Positions 53,913 through 62,592 of a stretch of DNA of 64,000 nt are shown here, one piece after another. The notes beneath the pieces were generated by a model that was not told where the DNA came from, ran no database searches, and saw only the letters and a list, made by a program, of their open reading frames with translations. The number at the start of each line of letters is the position of its first letter. Position 1 is the stretch's first letter. Where the stretch lies: contig NVTY02000010.1 in assembly GCA_002401765.2 (NCBI GenBank), positions 94,421-158,420 on the forward strand. Reading direction: 5' to 3'. The translations under genes and the position numbers were made by a program. This DNA is from Thiotrichaceae bacterium. GTDB taxonomy: Bacteria; Pseudomonadota; Gammaproteobacteria; SZUA-140.

Positions 53913-54296
53913 ATGTTAGAGACACTGAAGAAGCCGGGGCGTTTTTGCTGGAATGGCTTGGTTACGCATGATGTTGATGGCGCGAAGCAATTTTATAGTG
54001 AGCTGTTTGGTTGGCAGATGGAAGATACTGTCTGTGGAGAGATGAGCCTTACTATACTGAGTGTCGATGGTGATGAAATTGGTGACATCATGAAGATGCC
54101 AGAGGATGTGGGTGAAACACCGTCAATGTGGGGTGGGTACGTGACCGTTGAAGATGTTGATCTCAGTGCTGCCCGGGCAGTGAAGATGGGGGGTGCGATC
54201 TGTGTACCTGCGCAAGACATCCCGGACTGCGGCCGTTTTTGTGTGATTAAAGACCCACAAGGCGCTATGCTGTCACTATTTTCGCATAGCAAATAA
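53913..54296 (+). CDS. VOC-family (glyoxalase/bleomycin-resistance fold) protein
   Basis: About 127 aa. The vicinal-oxygen-chelate fold is seen in KKPGRFCWNGLVTHDVDGAK, FYSELFGWQMEDT, GGYVTVEDVDLSAARAVKMG and CVIKDPQGAMLSLF. Proteins with a WxxLxTxDxxxAKxFY pattern are often called glyoxalase-like, but most lack a known substrate. The frame opens at 53892, but the ATG at 53913 follows AAGGAGAGG at good distance and the family starts there. The next gene (DUF2461) is 9 bp downstream, so an operon is likely. A palindrome precedes it. Confidence 0.88.
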   Translation: MLETLKKPGRFCWNGLVTHDVDGAKQFYSELFGWQMEDTVCGEMSLTILSVDGDEIGDIMKMPEDVGETPSMWGGYVTVEDVDLSAARAVKMGGAICVPAQDIPDCGRFCVIKDPQGAMLSLFSHSK

Positions 54297-54305
54297 GGGC
54301 AGGGC

Positions 54306-54995
54306 ATGGCGGACGCTTACTTCAACGAAGGCACCTTTGATTTTTTTGATCGACTCGCGGATAACAACCAGCGCGAGTGGTTTCATGAGCACAAGGCGTT
54401 TTATGAAGGGTGCGTGCGTGAGCCTGCCTTACGTTTGATCACAGATGTGGCAGAAGAACTGCCACATCTGTCACCACATTTTGTTGCGATCCCTAAAAAA
54501 ATCGGTGGCTCGCTGATGCGGGCGCATCGCGATACCCGTTTTGGCAAAGACAAAACGCCCTACAAAACCAATATTGGTATTCAGTTTCGACATACCCTCG
54601 GCAAAGATGTGCATGCCCCCGGTTATTACCTGCATATCTCATCGCAAGAGTGTTTTTTCGGTGCCGGTATGTGGCGGCCGGATGCACCATCGCTGGCCAA
54701 AATTCGTGCGCGTATTACTGAGCGCGAGGCCGAGTGGGTTAAGGCGCGAGATCATAAGGCATTTAAGAAACAGTATCGTATCAGTGGCGTGTCATTAAAG
54801 ACCTCGCCGCGCGGTTTTAGCAAAAATCATCCGATGATCGAAGATATCAGGCGTAAAGATTTTATCGCGATACATGCGTTTGAGCGGGAGTTAGTGTTTT
54901 CTAAAAAACTAAAAGCAACCATGATGAAGCGCTTTGCTGATGCCACGCCATATATGCGATTTTTATGTAAGGCGTTGGAGTTACCGTTTGATTGA
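54306..54995 (+). CDS. DUF2461 / TIGR02453 family protein
   Basis: 229-aa cytoplasmic protein of unknown function. The family hallmarks are DNNQREWFHEHKAFYEGCV at the start, RAHRDTRFGKDKTPYKTNIG with its basic cluster, HISSQECFFGAGMWRPDAPS, and LKTSPRGFSKNHPMIEDIRR. Length and order match the family well. It forms a unit with the VOC gene (9 bp apart). Members of the family co-occur widely with stress genes, but a biochemical role has not been settled as far as I know. Confidence 0.9.
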   Translation: MADAYFNEGTFDFFDRLADNNQREWFHEHKAFYEGCVREPALRLITDVAEELPHLSPHFVAIPKKIGGSLMRAHRDTRFGKDKTPYKTNIGIQFRHTLGKDVHAPGYYLHISSQECFFGAGMWRPDAPSLAKIRARITEREAEWVKARDHKAFKKQYRISGVSLKTSPRGFSKNHPMIEDIRRKDFIAIHAFERELVFSKKLKATMMKRFADATPYMRFLCKALELPFD

Positions 54996-55044
54996 GATCA
55001 GCGTCCGTTGTTTTATTGATGAGTTACCGATTAAATCACTGTAT

Positions 55045-55136
55045 TGTCATTACGAGCAGAGCGAAGTAATCTCGTTTTTTGATGTATGCTAACCCTTGAG
55101 ATTGCTTCGTCGCTTCGCTCCTCGCACCGCAGGCAC
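55045..55136. repeat. Inverted dispersed repeat, ATTACGAGC-AGAGCGAAGTAATCT type
   Basis: GTCATTACGAGCAGAGCGAAGTAATCTCG on the left and GAGATTGCTTCGTCGCTTCGCTCCTCGCA on the right form imperfect inverted halves around a 25-bp centre. Related to the 48493-48608 repeat. Confidence 0.65.
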
Positions 55137-55179
55137 TTCCTTCGGTCGCCTGACACATAGCTAGAGACCTTATTAACTA

Positions 55180-55448
55180 ATGCGCCGCGCAGACTGCCTC
55201 TTTCAAATCATTCAGCTACTGCGTAAAGAGTGTGTTGTCCTTATTCCGTCATCCCGGCGAAGGCGACCGAAGGAAATGCCCTTGGGTACGAGATCCAGCG
55301 TGACCACTACTCCGTCAGCAACTCCTTTCGTGACGACAAGCGTGATTCAAACATCATCAAAAGCAATATATTTTTTATTCATCGGAGTACTGGATTCCGG
55401 CCGCTGCCGGAATGACGGCGTGATTTTGAACCAGAGCACCATAAATTA
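55180..55448. repeat. Duplicated 5' end of the WYL gene split from the original by REP-like DNA
   Basis: 55180-55240 repeats, with a few substitutions, the first about 60 bp of the regulator gene at 55449 (both read MRRADxLFQIIQLLRK and share the preceding TTAA-TAATGCGCC). Between them are two REP-like units: CGTCATCCCGGCGA...GATCCAG (from 55247, with a longer variant middle) and CTGGATTCCGGC...GCCGGAATGACGG (55390-55417). The arrangement looks like an insertion that duplicated its target. Confidence 0.75.
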
Positions 55449-56129
55449 ATGCGCCGCGCAGATCGCCTCTTTCAGATCATCCAGCTACTTCGTAAAGACC
55501 GTGTTGTCACCGCACGCGAAATTGCCGAAAAACTCGAAGTCTCAGAGCGCACCATTTACCGCGACATGCAGGATTTATCGCTCTCCGGTGTGCCGATCTC
55601 AAGCGAAGCGGGCAGTGGCTACCGGATGTTGCCGGGCTTTCATTTGCCGCCGTTGATGTTTACTGAAGACGAGCTTTCCGCACTGTTGATCGGCGCGCGC
55701 ATGGTGCAGGTGTGGACCGATAAAGGGCTGGCCTCAGCTGCCACGCAGGCGATGATAAAAATCGAATCCGCCGTGCCGGAACATATGCGAGACGAACTCG
55801 AACGGCAGGATATTCTGGTGCCGGACTTTGGCAATGATCCGAGCGTCTCCAAACGGATGCAGCTGTTGCGTGTTGGTATCAAAGCGCTGCAAAAAGTTGA
55901 GTTTAGCTATAAACGTGAAGATGGTCAGCCATCGAGCCGCATGGTGCATCCGCTGGGGCTGTTTTATTGGGGCAAGGTGTGGACGCTCACCGCGTGGTGC
56001 GAACTGCGGGATGAGTTTCGCTGTTTCCGGCTCGACCGCATGACGCATGTCAGTCTGCTGGAAGACGGCTATGAGTCTGTGGCAGGACGGACATTGCAGG
56101 ATTATTTGCAGAGGGTTTGTGATGAGTGA
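55449..56129 (+). CDS. YafY-type transcriptional regulator (HTH + WYL)
   Basis: 226-aa DNA-binding regulator. N-terminal DeoR/YafY winged helix (RADRLFQIIQLLRKDRVVTA, EIAEKLEVSERTIYRDMQDL), then a WYL domain (KVEFSYKREDGQPSSRMVHP, LGLFYWGKVWTLTAWCELRD, FRCFRLDRMTHV) that senses small ligands or nucleic-acid fragments. WYL regulators of this type often control adjacent VOC-like or DNA-damage genes. The stop overlaps the start of a TfoX_C gene by 8 bp. It is a plausible binder of the palindrome found before the VOC and AlkC-like genes; that is inference. A partial copy of its own 5' end lies upstream. Confidence 0.9.
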   Translation: MRRADRLFQIIQLLRKDRVVTAREIAEKLEVSERTIYRDMQDLSLSGVPISSEAGSGYRMLPGFHLPPLMFTEDELSALLIGARMVQVWTDKGLASAATQAMIKIESAVPEHMRDELERQDILVPDFGNDPSVSKRMQLLRVGIKALQKVEFSYKREDGQPSSRMVHPLGLFYWGKVWTLTAWCELRDEFRCFRLDRMTHVSLLEDGYESVAGRTLQDYLQRVCDE

Positions 56130-56433
56130 TAGTGAGCGGTCAAAACATAAACCGGGCTATAAAAATAGGCGATTGATGGAATTAAAAAATATTGGGACAA
56201 AGATAGCTGGGCGGCTGAATAAGGTGGGGCTCTTATCTGAGGATGACTTACGGATGGTGGGCGCGGTGGCGGCGCATCAGATGATTAGGTTGAAATACCC
56301 GGGTGAGATATTACCAGTGTGCTACTACCTCTATTCGTTTGAAGGGGCGCTGTGCGATAAACACTGGAATGATATTGGTGAACAGAGAAAACAGTCGCTT
56401 TTGGCTGAAATTAAGCAGGATGATACTGAATAG
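56122..56433 (+). CDS. TfoX C-terminal domain protein
   Basis: 103-aa protein formed by a stand-alone TfoX_C helical domain: RLMELKNIGTKIAGRLNKVG, LLSEDDLRMVGAVAAHQMIR, and VCYYLYSFEGALCDKHWNDI. In complete TfoX/Sxy this domain follows a DNA-competence regulator domain; the N-terminal part is absent here, a common stand-alone form. The ATG at 56122 overlaps the stop of the WYL regulator gene, so translation is coupled. Function of the lone domain is not established. Confidence 0.85.
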   Translation: MSDSERSKHKPGYKNRRLMELKNIGTKIAGRLNKVGLLSEDDLRMVGAVAAHQMIRLKYPGEILPVCYYLYSFEGALCDKHWNDIGEQRKQSLLAEIKQDDTE

Positions 56434-56511
56434 CTGCATGTATATTGCTGGGTTATATTGTGTTTAGTAAAGGTCTGGTATATTGGTTGCAACAATTAAG
56501 GATTACGATTG

Positions 56512-57075
56512 ATGAAACGGTGTGACTGGGCAAACTCAAACCCGCTAGAGATCAAATATCACGATGAAGAGTGGGGTGTGCCGGTTCATGACGACCGCCT
56601 GCTGTTTGAGTTACTGATTCTTGAAGGGGCGCAGGCGGGTTTAAGTTGGGCAACTATCTTGCAAAAGCGAGCAGGTTACCTCAAGGCATTTGATCATTTT
56701 GATGCGCGCAAGATAGCGCGTTATTCTGATGCGAAAAAAGAGATGCTATTGCAAGATCCTGGCATCGTGAGAAACAAACTGAAAGTGAATGCTGCGGTGG
56801 TGAATGCAAAGTGCTTCCTGGCGGTACAAAAAGAATATGGCAGTTTTGATGCTCATATCTGGTCTTTTGTCGATGGCAGTCCGATCGATAATAAGCGGAA
56901 AAACATATCAGACGTGCCGGTGAGTACGCCAGTTGCTGAAGCGATGAGTAAAGATCTCAAGAAAAAAGGGTTTAAATTTGTAGGCCCGACGACTTGTTAT
57001 GCATACATGCAGGCCGTCGGGATGGTGAATGATCATTTAGTGGCGTGTTTTCGCTATCAAAAAGTGAAACAGTAG
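56512..57075 (+). CDS. tag: DNA-3-methyladenine glycosylase I
   Basis: Removes 3-methyladenine from DNA as the first step of base-excision repair. 187 aa from the ATG at 56512. The zinc ligands of the family are all present at E. coli numbering: C4 and H17 (MKRCDW, IKYHDEEWG), H175 and C179 (VNDHLVACF). Family motif GAQAGLSWATILQKRAGYLKAFD and IVRNKLKVNAAVVNAKCFL are clear. It is the second alkylation-repair gene within 5 kb, alongside the AlkC-like gene. Confidence 0.95.
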   Translation: MKRCDWANSNPLEIKYHDEEWGVPVHDDRLLFELLILEGAQAGLSWATILQKRAGYLKAFDHFDARKIARYSDAKKEMLLQDPGIVRNKLKVNAAVVNAKCFLAVQKEYGSFDAHIWSFVDGSPIDNKRKNISDVPVSTPVAEAMSKDLKKKGFKFVGPTTCYAYMQAVGMVNDHLVACFRYQKVKQ

Positions 57076-57144
57076 AAGGTCGTTGGCGATGACTAGCATG
57101 TCATTTAAATGATGAAAGTAGAAAAATCTGTAAGAGGCGTTAAT

Positions 57145-57657
57145 ATGAAAAATATTTTGGTTATTATGGTCGTTCTGTTTTCAATGGCGGTCAGTGCAAA
57201 CCCTGGTTCACATGGCACGACGAGTGAGCTGAAGTCACTCTCGCAACATGAGATAGAGGGTTATCTCAATGGGAGCGGAATGGGCTTTTCTAAAGTAGCA
57301 GAATTGAGCCATTTTCCTGGCCCTCGGCATGTGCTTGATCTTAAGGCGGAGCTTGGTCTAACAAAAAATCAAATAGATGAATCTCAGCGTATTTATGAAG
57401 CGATGAATGGAACAGCAAAGCGCTATGGGAGTCGTCTGGTTGCTAAAGAGAGAGCTATTGAGTTGCTGTTTTCCAGTCAACAGGTTGATGCCGCTGAATT
57501 AGATATGTTGGTAAAAGAGGCGGCCATGCTTGAGGCGCAAATAAGGCTTTCACATCTGGATGCCCATATCTCGCAAAAGCACTTATTAAGTGAAACCCAA
57601 ATCAAAAAATATGATGAAATTCGAGGTTACTCAACTGGCCATCAGCACCATCATTAA
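57145..57657 (+). CDS. Spy/CpxP-like periplasmic protein
   Basis: About 170 aa with signal peptide (ILVIMVVLFSMAVSANPG). The mature part is all helical with an LTxxQ-like segment (LKAELGLTKNQIDESQRIYE) and a long charged helix (VKEAAMLEAQIRLSHLDAHI), then a histidine tail (GHQHHH). This matches the Spy/CpxP/heavy-metal sensor superfamily: ATP-independent chaperones or metal-responsive periplasmic regulators. The start at 57145 has AAGAGG seven bases upstream and is preferred to 57109. The His tail hints at metal binding. Confidence 0.75.
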   Translation: MKNILVIMVVLFSMAVSANPGSHGTTSELKSLSQHEIEGYLNGSGMGFSKVAELSHFPGPRHVLDLKAELGLTKNQIDESQRIYEAMNGTAKRYGSRLVAKERAIELLFSSQQVDAAELDMLVKEAAMLEAQIRLSHLDAHISQKHLLSETQIKKYDEIRGYSTGHQHHH

Positions 57658-57788
57658 GCGTGTGGCCTAGATGAAGTGAAACATAGTCCGGGGTTCGTTA
57701 AGGGTATTATCCTCTTGGATTCCCCTAAAAGGACTGGGATTGCTAATTCATGGCGCTTTGTTACATCCAGGCGAGATATAATACAAAC

Positions 57789-58367
57789 ATGAACCAATAC
57801 CTTGCATCATCGACATACATCAACTGGGATACACCTGAGATCAAAGCGCTGGCTGAATCTCTGTCATCAAGTAAGACCTCAGACGAGGTGATCGCAAAGC
57901 GCTGTTTCGAATGGGTGCGCGACAATATCAAGCATAGCTCGGATTATAAGATGAATCCGGTGACCTGCAAGGCTTCTGATGTGTTGCAGCATAAAACCGG
58001 TTACTGCTACGCTAAAAGCCATCTGTTGGCGGCGTTGCTGCGAGCTAATGGTATTCCTGCCGGTTTGTGTTATCAGCGTTTGAGTGTTGGTGATCAAGGG
58101 GCTCCTTATTGTCTACATGGCCTCAACGCTGCCTACCTTAAAAAACAGGGTTGGTATCGGGTTGACGCGCGCGGTAATAAAGAAGATGTGGATGCGCAGT
58201 TTACCCCGCCGCAAGAGCAACTTGCCTTTGCGTTAAACAATCGCGGTGAGGCTGATCTTCCTGAAGTATGGGCTGAGCCCTTAGCGGTGGTAGTTGGGGT
58301 GTTAGAGAGGTATCAAACCTATGATGAGGTTTTACAGAATCTGCCTGATGTAGCATTAATCAAGTAG
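57789..58367 (+). CDS. Transglutaminase-like cysteine peptidase
   Basis: 192 aa, cytoplasmic by lack of a signal. Transglutaminase-core residues are in order: C73 in HKTGYCYAKSHLLAALLRA, H110 in YCLHGLNAAYLKK and D126 in YRVDARGNKEDVDAQF. Such proteins are usually peptidases or amidases of uncertain target. The frame begins at 57750, but the ATG at 57789 is the likely start. Downstream GrpB-type gene starts 40 bp later. Confidence 0.88.
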   Translation: MNQYLASSTYINWDTPEIKALAESLSSSKTSDEVIAKRCFEWVRDNIKHSSDYKMNPVTCKASDVLQHKTGYCYAKSHLLAALLRANGIPAGLCYQRLSVGDQGAPYCLHGLNAAYLKKQGWYRVDARGNKEDVDAQFTPPQEQLAFALNNRGEADLPEVWAEPLAVVVGVLERYQTYDEVLQNLPDVALIK

Positions 58368-58407
58368 GGTGGGCACATGTGCCCGCCCTACGAGTTGATT
58401 GTGGAAG

Positions 58408-58920
58408 ATGAGAGTGATTGAACTCAAAAAATATAATGATCGCTGGCCGGGTGAGTTTCAGCTGGAGGTTGGGCTGATTAAGGCGGTGCTTTCTGAACAC
58501 TTGATTTGTGCCCATCACATTGGCAGCACTGCGATTAAAGGTTGCTGTGCAAAGCCAATGATCGACATTATTGTGGAAGTGATGTCGCTTGATAAGGTTG
58601 ATCAAAACAATCACCCGCTCGAAAAACTGGGGTATGAGGTTAAAGGTGAGTTTGGGGTGGTGGGACGTCGATTTTTCATGAAAGGTGATGATAAGCGAAC
58701 GCATCATCTACACGTCTTTGAGTCTGGAAATTTGGATATTGAGCGTCACCGCTTGTTTGTTGAGTACATGAATGCACACGCTGACCAGATGGCTAAATAT
58801 TCGAAGTTAAAAATGGAACTGTCGCAGCGATATCGACAACACCCAGATGAATACTCGGCGGGTAAAGCGGCATTTATTAAGTCTATCGATCTGGCTGCCG
58901 TCGAGTGGGCATCTGGCTGA
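58408..58920 (+). CDS. GrpB/UPF0157 family protein
   Basis: About 170 aa, nucleotidyltransferase-like fold by family. Features: MRVIELKKYNDRWPGEFQLE at the start, the HIGSTAIKG-x5-PMIDIIVEV signature (nucleotide-binding GS motif and acidic D), and RTHHLHVFESGNLDIERHRL. Function is not established; some relatives are annotated dephospho-CoA kinase fusions. The chosen ATG at 58408 fits the family start; a TTG lies upstream. Transcribed in the same direction as the transglutaminase-like gene. Confidence 0.88.
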   Translation: MRVIELKKYNDRWPGEFQLEVGLIKAVLSEHLICAHHIGSTAIKGCCAKPMIDIIVEVMSLDKVDQNNHPLEKLGYEVKGEFGVVGRRFFMKGDDKRTHHLHVFESGNLDIERHRLFVEYMNAHADQMAKYSKLKMELSQRYRQHPDEYSAGKAAFIKSIDLAAVEWASG

Positions 58921-59057
58921 TGAATAATATTACGTTTAAGGTGAAAGCCTACCGGATGTGATTATCGCACCGTATTCAGATGAGTGAGTGGTTTCGTTCG
59001 AGTGTTGGTGGGCATGTGTAAGCAGTATTCTGATTGGGATGTATAGAAGGGGAATCG

Positions 59058-59774
59058 ATGAAAGTTCATTATTTACAACATGTCCCGTTTGAAGGCTTGG
59101 GCAGTATCAAACCAGCGCTGATAGAAAAAGGTTATCAGCTGTCATCGACCCATTTGTATGCTGATCTAACGTTTCCATTGGTGAGTGAATTCGATTGGTT
59201 GATTGTAATGGGTGGCCCTATGGGTATCTATGACGATGAAACCTATCCATGGCTGGTTGATGAAAAGAATTTTATTAAAGCGGCGATAGATGCGGGCAAG
59301 GTGGTGCTGGGCATCTGCCTGGGTGCGCAGTTGATCGCGGATGTGTTGGGTGCAAAGGTTTATCGAAACGAACATAGAGAGATAGGTTGGTTTAATATTG
59401 ACCGCCTTCCTGATGTGGATGGCACTGTTTTGGCCAACGCACTCCCTCATCAGGTTGAGGTATTCCACTGGCATGGTGATACCTTTGATATCCCTGAGGG
59501 TGCTGTTTCGTTGGCGCAGAGTGATGCGTGTGCACGACAGGGTTTTATCTTTGATAATCGGGTGGTTGGTTTTCAGTTTCATCTGGAGACGACTGCCGAG
59601 TCCGCTGCCGCTCTGATTGAGCATTGTGGTGATGAGCTGAATGCTAGCCGCTATGTGCAGTCTGAAACTGAAATTATTTTTGAACCTGAAAGGTTTTCGG
59701 CCATTAACGCGGTGATGTTGTCGGTATTAAATGCACTTGAGGTCGGGCGTTGTAATGCTGGTAGCAATCGGTAA
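59058..59774 (+). CDS. Class I glutamine amidotransferase-like protein
   Basis: 238-aa stand-alone GATase domain. C87 in [19 protein letters not shown]175 and E177 in [18 protein letters not shown] form the triad; [20 protein letters not shown] is the family's conserved His loop. Comparable to bacterial GMP-synthase-like or gamma-glutamyl hydrolase-like proteins annotated type 1 glutamine amidotransferase. Start at 59058 follows AAGGGGA. No partner synthetase is adjacent, so it may be a hydrolase. Confidence 0.88.
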   Translation: MKVHYLQHVPFEGLGSIKPALIEKGYQLSSTHLYADLTFPLVSEFDWLIVMGGPMGIYDDETYPWLVDEKNFIKAAIDAGKVVLGICLGAQLIADVLGAKVYRNEHREIGWFNIDRLPDVDGTVLANALPHQVEVFHWHGDTFDIPEGAVSLAQSDACARQGFIFDNRVVGFQFHLETTAESAAALIEHCGDELNASRYVQSETEIIFEPERFSAINAVMLSVLNALEVGRCNAGSNR

Positions 59775-59821
59775 AATACCCTCAATGTTTCTATCTTATA
59801 TTAAGGCCCCCCCTCAGTTAC

Positions 59822-60058
59822 ATGAATGACAAACAAGCTAATAACCCGCTGCACGGTGTGACGCTGGAGAAGATCGTCACCAGTCTGGTTGAGCATTACG
59901 GCTGGGAGGCGTTGGGCCAGCGCATCGATATTCGCTGTTTCAATAGCGATCCTTCAGTGAAATCTAGCCTTAAATTTTTGCGAAAAACCCCATGGGCAAG
60001 AGAAAAAGTAGAGGCGCTCTATATTTCAATGCAAAATAGCGTCTGGATGAAAAAGTAA
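59822..60058 (+). CDS. VF530-family DNA-binding protein (DUF2132)
   Basis: 78-aa helical protein. The family core is [40 protein letters not shown] and [21 protein letters not shown]530 from Vibrio fischeri has a DNA-binding-like fold; biological role unknown. Starts 48 bp after the amidotransferase gene. Confidence 0.92.
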   Translation: MNDKQANNPLHGVTLEKIVTSLVEHYGWEALGQRIDIRCFNSDPSVKSSLKFLRKTPWAREKVEALYISMQNSVWMKK

Positions 60059-60129
60059 GCATCATGTGCGCACATCGTGTGTGGCGCCTGTTTATTTCGC
60101 TTGATGATATCAACCAGGAGGAGAAAGGA

Positions 60130-60282
60130 ATGAGTTCTATCACGTTAACGGATGAGCAAAGAGCGCAGATTGCGAGCGATATGGATCAGCAGATTGAGAT
60201 GCTCAGCGCAGATCTCAGAGCTGAATTATTTGTAACTATTCAGCTCACTCCTGAAACCTGCCATTTCTGCGTTGAAAAATGA
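60130..60282 (+). CDS. 50-aa small protein with strong ribosome-binding site
   Basis: The start ATG at 60130 is preceded by AGGAGGAGAAAGGA, an excellent ribosome site. The peptide starts MSSITLTDEQRAQIASDMDQ and ends LTPETCHFCVEK, with a CxxC pair (CHFC) near the C-terminus. A longer in-frame extension upstream lacks a good ribosome site. It may be a small metal-binding or regulatory protein; no family recognised. Positioned 71 bp after VF530. Confidence 0.55.
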   Translation: MSSITLTDEQRAQIASDMDQQIEMLSADLRAELFVTIQLTPETCHFCVEK

Positions 60283-60368
60283 TCATTTACACTTGTAAAC
60301 TCCTATTTTTCACCTTGAACTGACAAATTTCAGAAGCCATCTGAACAGTTACATACCCATCTCCCACT

Positions 60369-60698
60369 ATGCTGAATAGTTGCAATTATTTCAGCAGTGA
60401 TGTGCCGCAGCCCGTTGCCACCTATTGGCACAACGGCTATCCTGCTATTGGCACCGAAGCGGAAAACAGAGTGCGGGCAGAGCATTCTGGGTTTGAGGTG
60501 CTGGCAGTGCATCGCCTGCCATCACAGGCGTGGTGGGATAATTACTACAGTCCGTTAAAAGAAAACATGGTGCGTTATAGAGACTCAGACGATGAAACCG
60601 TTCAAACTGTGATTAAAGAGATCGATGAAGAGATGGCACTGTTTGAAATGTATAGCGAGTTTTATGGGTATTCGTTTTATGTTTTGAGAGCGGGGTAG
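60369..60698 (+). pseudogene. 3' fragment of a SAM-dependent methyltransferase gene
   Basis: 109 codons that read like the C-terminal third of a class I methyltransferase: VATYWHNGYPAIGTEAENRV, FEVLAVHRLPSQAWWDNYYS, PLKENMVRYRD and EMALFEMYSEFYGYSFYVLR. The AWWDNYYxPL and YGYxFYV motifs belong after the SAM-binding sheet, which is absent. The ATG at 60369 is probably incidental. REP-like and longer repeats begin right after its stop. Confidence 0.65.
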
Positions 60699-60796
60699 TG
60701 GTGTGGGATCGCCTATCGGGGGCTAGCGGCCACCGCTTCGCTATCCATGGCCGCCACGCAAGCCTTAGTCGGCATTTTGATAGGGCTCTGCTGAAC

Positions 60797-61080
60797 CCGT
60801 CATACCGGCATGCTTTAGGCCGGTATCCAGTTTAAATAAAACTCCGTCTCAATTTTATGCTTTTATAGCAATATAAAAACATGGCTATTAATTGATGTTT
60901 ATTTGTGGCATGTTTGTAGGGCTATGTTATTAAGATCGATTTATGGTGGTGGGGTGTTAGTGGCTGGTTTCGACCCGAAGCGGAAGTTGACTGGGGATCA
61001 ATTACTTTGACCCGATTGATCCATGGCTGTATAAAAATACGGCTATTAATGGATATGTGTTTGTGGCATGTTTAGCGTTA
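60797..61080. repeat. Composite repeat: REP-like palindrome plus ~50-bp and ~45-bp non-coding units
   Basis: CGTCATACCGGC-ATGCTTTAGGCCGGTATCCAG (60798-60830) leads into a stretch containing AGCAATATAAAAACATGGCT, ATTTGTGGCATGTTTG and, at 60961, TGGCTGGTTTCGACCCGAAG. A second partial copy of the first unit (TATAAAAATACGGCTATTAA to TGTGGCATGTTTAG) follows at 61030-61074. The same series in the same order occurs at 63662-63930. Confidence 0.8.
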
Positions 61081-61140
61081 GTGTCAATAAGGGTAGCGCC
61101 CCCTTTTTCACGCCGGTACAATTTTCTAAAGGAAGCGATT

Positions 61141-61770
61141 ATGCCGTTAGCAGCTAATATTAAGTCCGAGGTAATGAAAAGAATTGAGCAATATGAAGGG
61201 CGCTTTAACCACTTATATCTAGATACCAAGGGGAAAGTCACGGTAGGCATTGGCCATCTTGTACCTAACCGGAATGCTATGGCGACGGTTATGCTATATA
61301 AATTAAAAAACAAAGTGCCTTTTCAAGCCGCAAGCCTTGCTGAAAAGCAGGCTGAATATGATAAAACATCCAAATTACCTTATGGTCAGCGGTATGGTGC
61401 TGGTAGCTTCAAGTCCCATACGACGCTTATTATGAAAGATAGTGATATTAATGCGCAAAGGGATAAGCATGTTAATAGCTTCTACACTGAACTAACTAAT
61501 ATTTATAATAAGTCTAATGGCTACCCTGATGATTTTGATAAGCTGCACAAAAATGTACAGTTAGCGCTGTTCGATATGATATTCAACCTTGGTGCGACGA
61601 AGATCGTTGCTAGCTTTCCCAGCTTCAATAAAGCTTTAAAGGCGAGTGACTGGAAAAAGTCGGCCACTGAATCCAATCGCCCAGATGTTAATGCGGCGCG
61701 AAATTCATATGTTAAACAGCTATTCAATACCGTGCCAGTTGTAGCTAAGCCCGCAGCCTCAATGCCGTGA
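61141..61770 (+). CDS. GH24 (T4-type) lysozyme-like muramidase
   Basis: 209-aa glycoside hydrolase family 24 domain that cleaves peptidoglycan glycan strands. The catalytic E19, D28 and T34 show exactly the T4 lysozyme spacing (9 and 6 residues) in YEGRFNHLYLDTKGKVTVGI followed by GH. Additional family segments: VQLALFDMIFNLGATKIVAS, FNKALKASDWKKSA. There is no signal peptide, holin or other phage gene nearby. The next gene, overlapping by 4 bp at a GTG or 5 bp away at an ATG, encodes a lipoprotein. Cargo of this kind with a periplasmic partner is typical of antibacterial effectors exported by type VI secretion. AAGGAAG precedes the ATG at 61141. Confidence 0.85.
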   Translation: MPLAANIKSEVMKRIEQYEGRFNHLYLDTKGKVTVGIGHLVPNRNAMATVMLYKLKNKVPFQAASLAEKQAEYDKTSKLPYGQRYGAGSFKSHTTLIMKDSDINAQRDKHVNSFYTELTNIYNKSNGYPDDFDKLHKNVQLALFDMIFNLGATKIVASFPSFNKALKASDWKKSATESNRPDVNAARNSYVKQLFNTVPVVAKPAASMP

Positions 61771-61775
61771 ATATT

Positions 61776-62459
61776 ATGAAAACACTCGTTATAATTTTTC
61801 TAATTCACGTGTTTTTGCTGGGATGTTCAATTAATAGTGAGATAAAGGGTGCGAAACTCTACCAGGAGAATTTTTCTGGTTTCTCCTTTTCTGCGACATC
61901 AGATATTAGCCAGCCTTTACTATCCGATTATGAATACCAGGCAGTAGGGGGTGAGTTGCTTATAGTCACTAGCTGTGAACAGGCTGATGGCATTGATATT
62001 TCAACAATAGCCGACTACGACTATTTTCGCTTTAAGATGCTTTTAGTTTCGTGTGCTGCTATCGATAAGTATTCGACAGCGACAGCCGCACACAATAATA
62101 ATTTTCCCTCTAAACTGGATGAAGCGTTCATTTACCAGCTGCCAGCAGCTATCGTTCCGCTACTGAGCAAAGCAGAAGGTATCCAAAGGGAGGGGGAGTC
62201 GGTTAAGTCTTATGATGCCAATACTCAAATCACAACTGAGAAAGAAAACATCTTTAAGCTACTGACAACTGAGGATGAGGTTTATTTAACACTACTGGCC
62301 CGTGGTGACTTTACCAACGATGGTTTTGAGGAGTTACTTATTCAATCTGAATGGTACGCCCGAACAGCTCATGGGAAGCATGTTGATCTACTTATCCTGA
62401 GTAGGCCAGATGGTAGTGGGCCTGTAGAGATCAGTTGGAGGCTCAATAAACTGGATTAG
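61776..62459 (+). CDS. Lipoprotein paired with the lysozyme, possible immunity protein
   Basis: About 227 aa. Signal with lipobox LLGC (C17, IFLIHVFLLGCSINS), so it is anchored to the envelope. The mature part is mixed alpha/beta, with segments such as GELLIVTSCEQADGIDISTI and GDFTNDGFEELLIQSEWYAR. Family not recognised. The start may be GTG at 61767, overlapping the lysozyme stop, or ATG at 61776. Tight coupling to a muramidase gene without signal peptide and a lipoprotein that would sit where the enzyme acts suggest it protects the cell from the lysozyme. A degenerate second copy of its 3' end lies at 63327-63463. Confidence 0.7.
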   Translation: MKTLVIIFLIHVFLLGCSINSEIKGAKLYQENFSGFSFSATSDISQPLLSDYEYQAVGGELLIVTSCEQADGIDISTIADYDYFRFKMLLVSCAAIDKYSTATAAHNNNFPSKLDEAFIYQLPAAIVPLLSKAEGIQREGESVKSYDANTQITTEKENIFKLLTTEDEVYLTLLARGDFTNDGFEELLIQSEWYARTAHGKHVDLLILSRPDGSGPVEISWRLNKLD

Positions 62460-62592
62460 TCGTGTTGTTTAGTGGTTGCGCTAATATCGGGGGTATTTAC
62501 TTATTCATCTAGTGGCAGGGCATGAGAATGACTCGTAAGGCCCTCTGGCCCTTAAGCGTCTTTATCCGTCCCTCATTTTGAGATGCTGGACT

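Noticed and set aside
60064..60129. N-terminal extension of the 50-aa small protein
   Set aside because: No ribosome site before 60064; a very strong one sits directly before 60130.
60797..61080. Repeats as integron attC sites around cassettes
   Set aside because: No integron integrase, no conserved GTTRRRY core sites at gene boundaries, and the spacing contains REP hairpins; an attC reading is not supported.
61141..61770. Lysozyme as part of a prophage lysis cassette
   Set aside because: No holin, spanin, capsid, tail or integrase genes are near; the partner is a lipoprotein of similar size and the flanks are chromosomal repeats.
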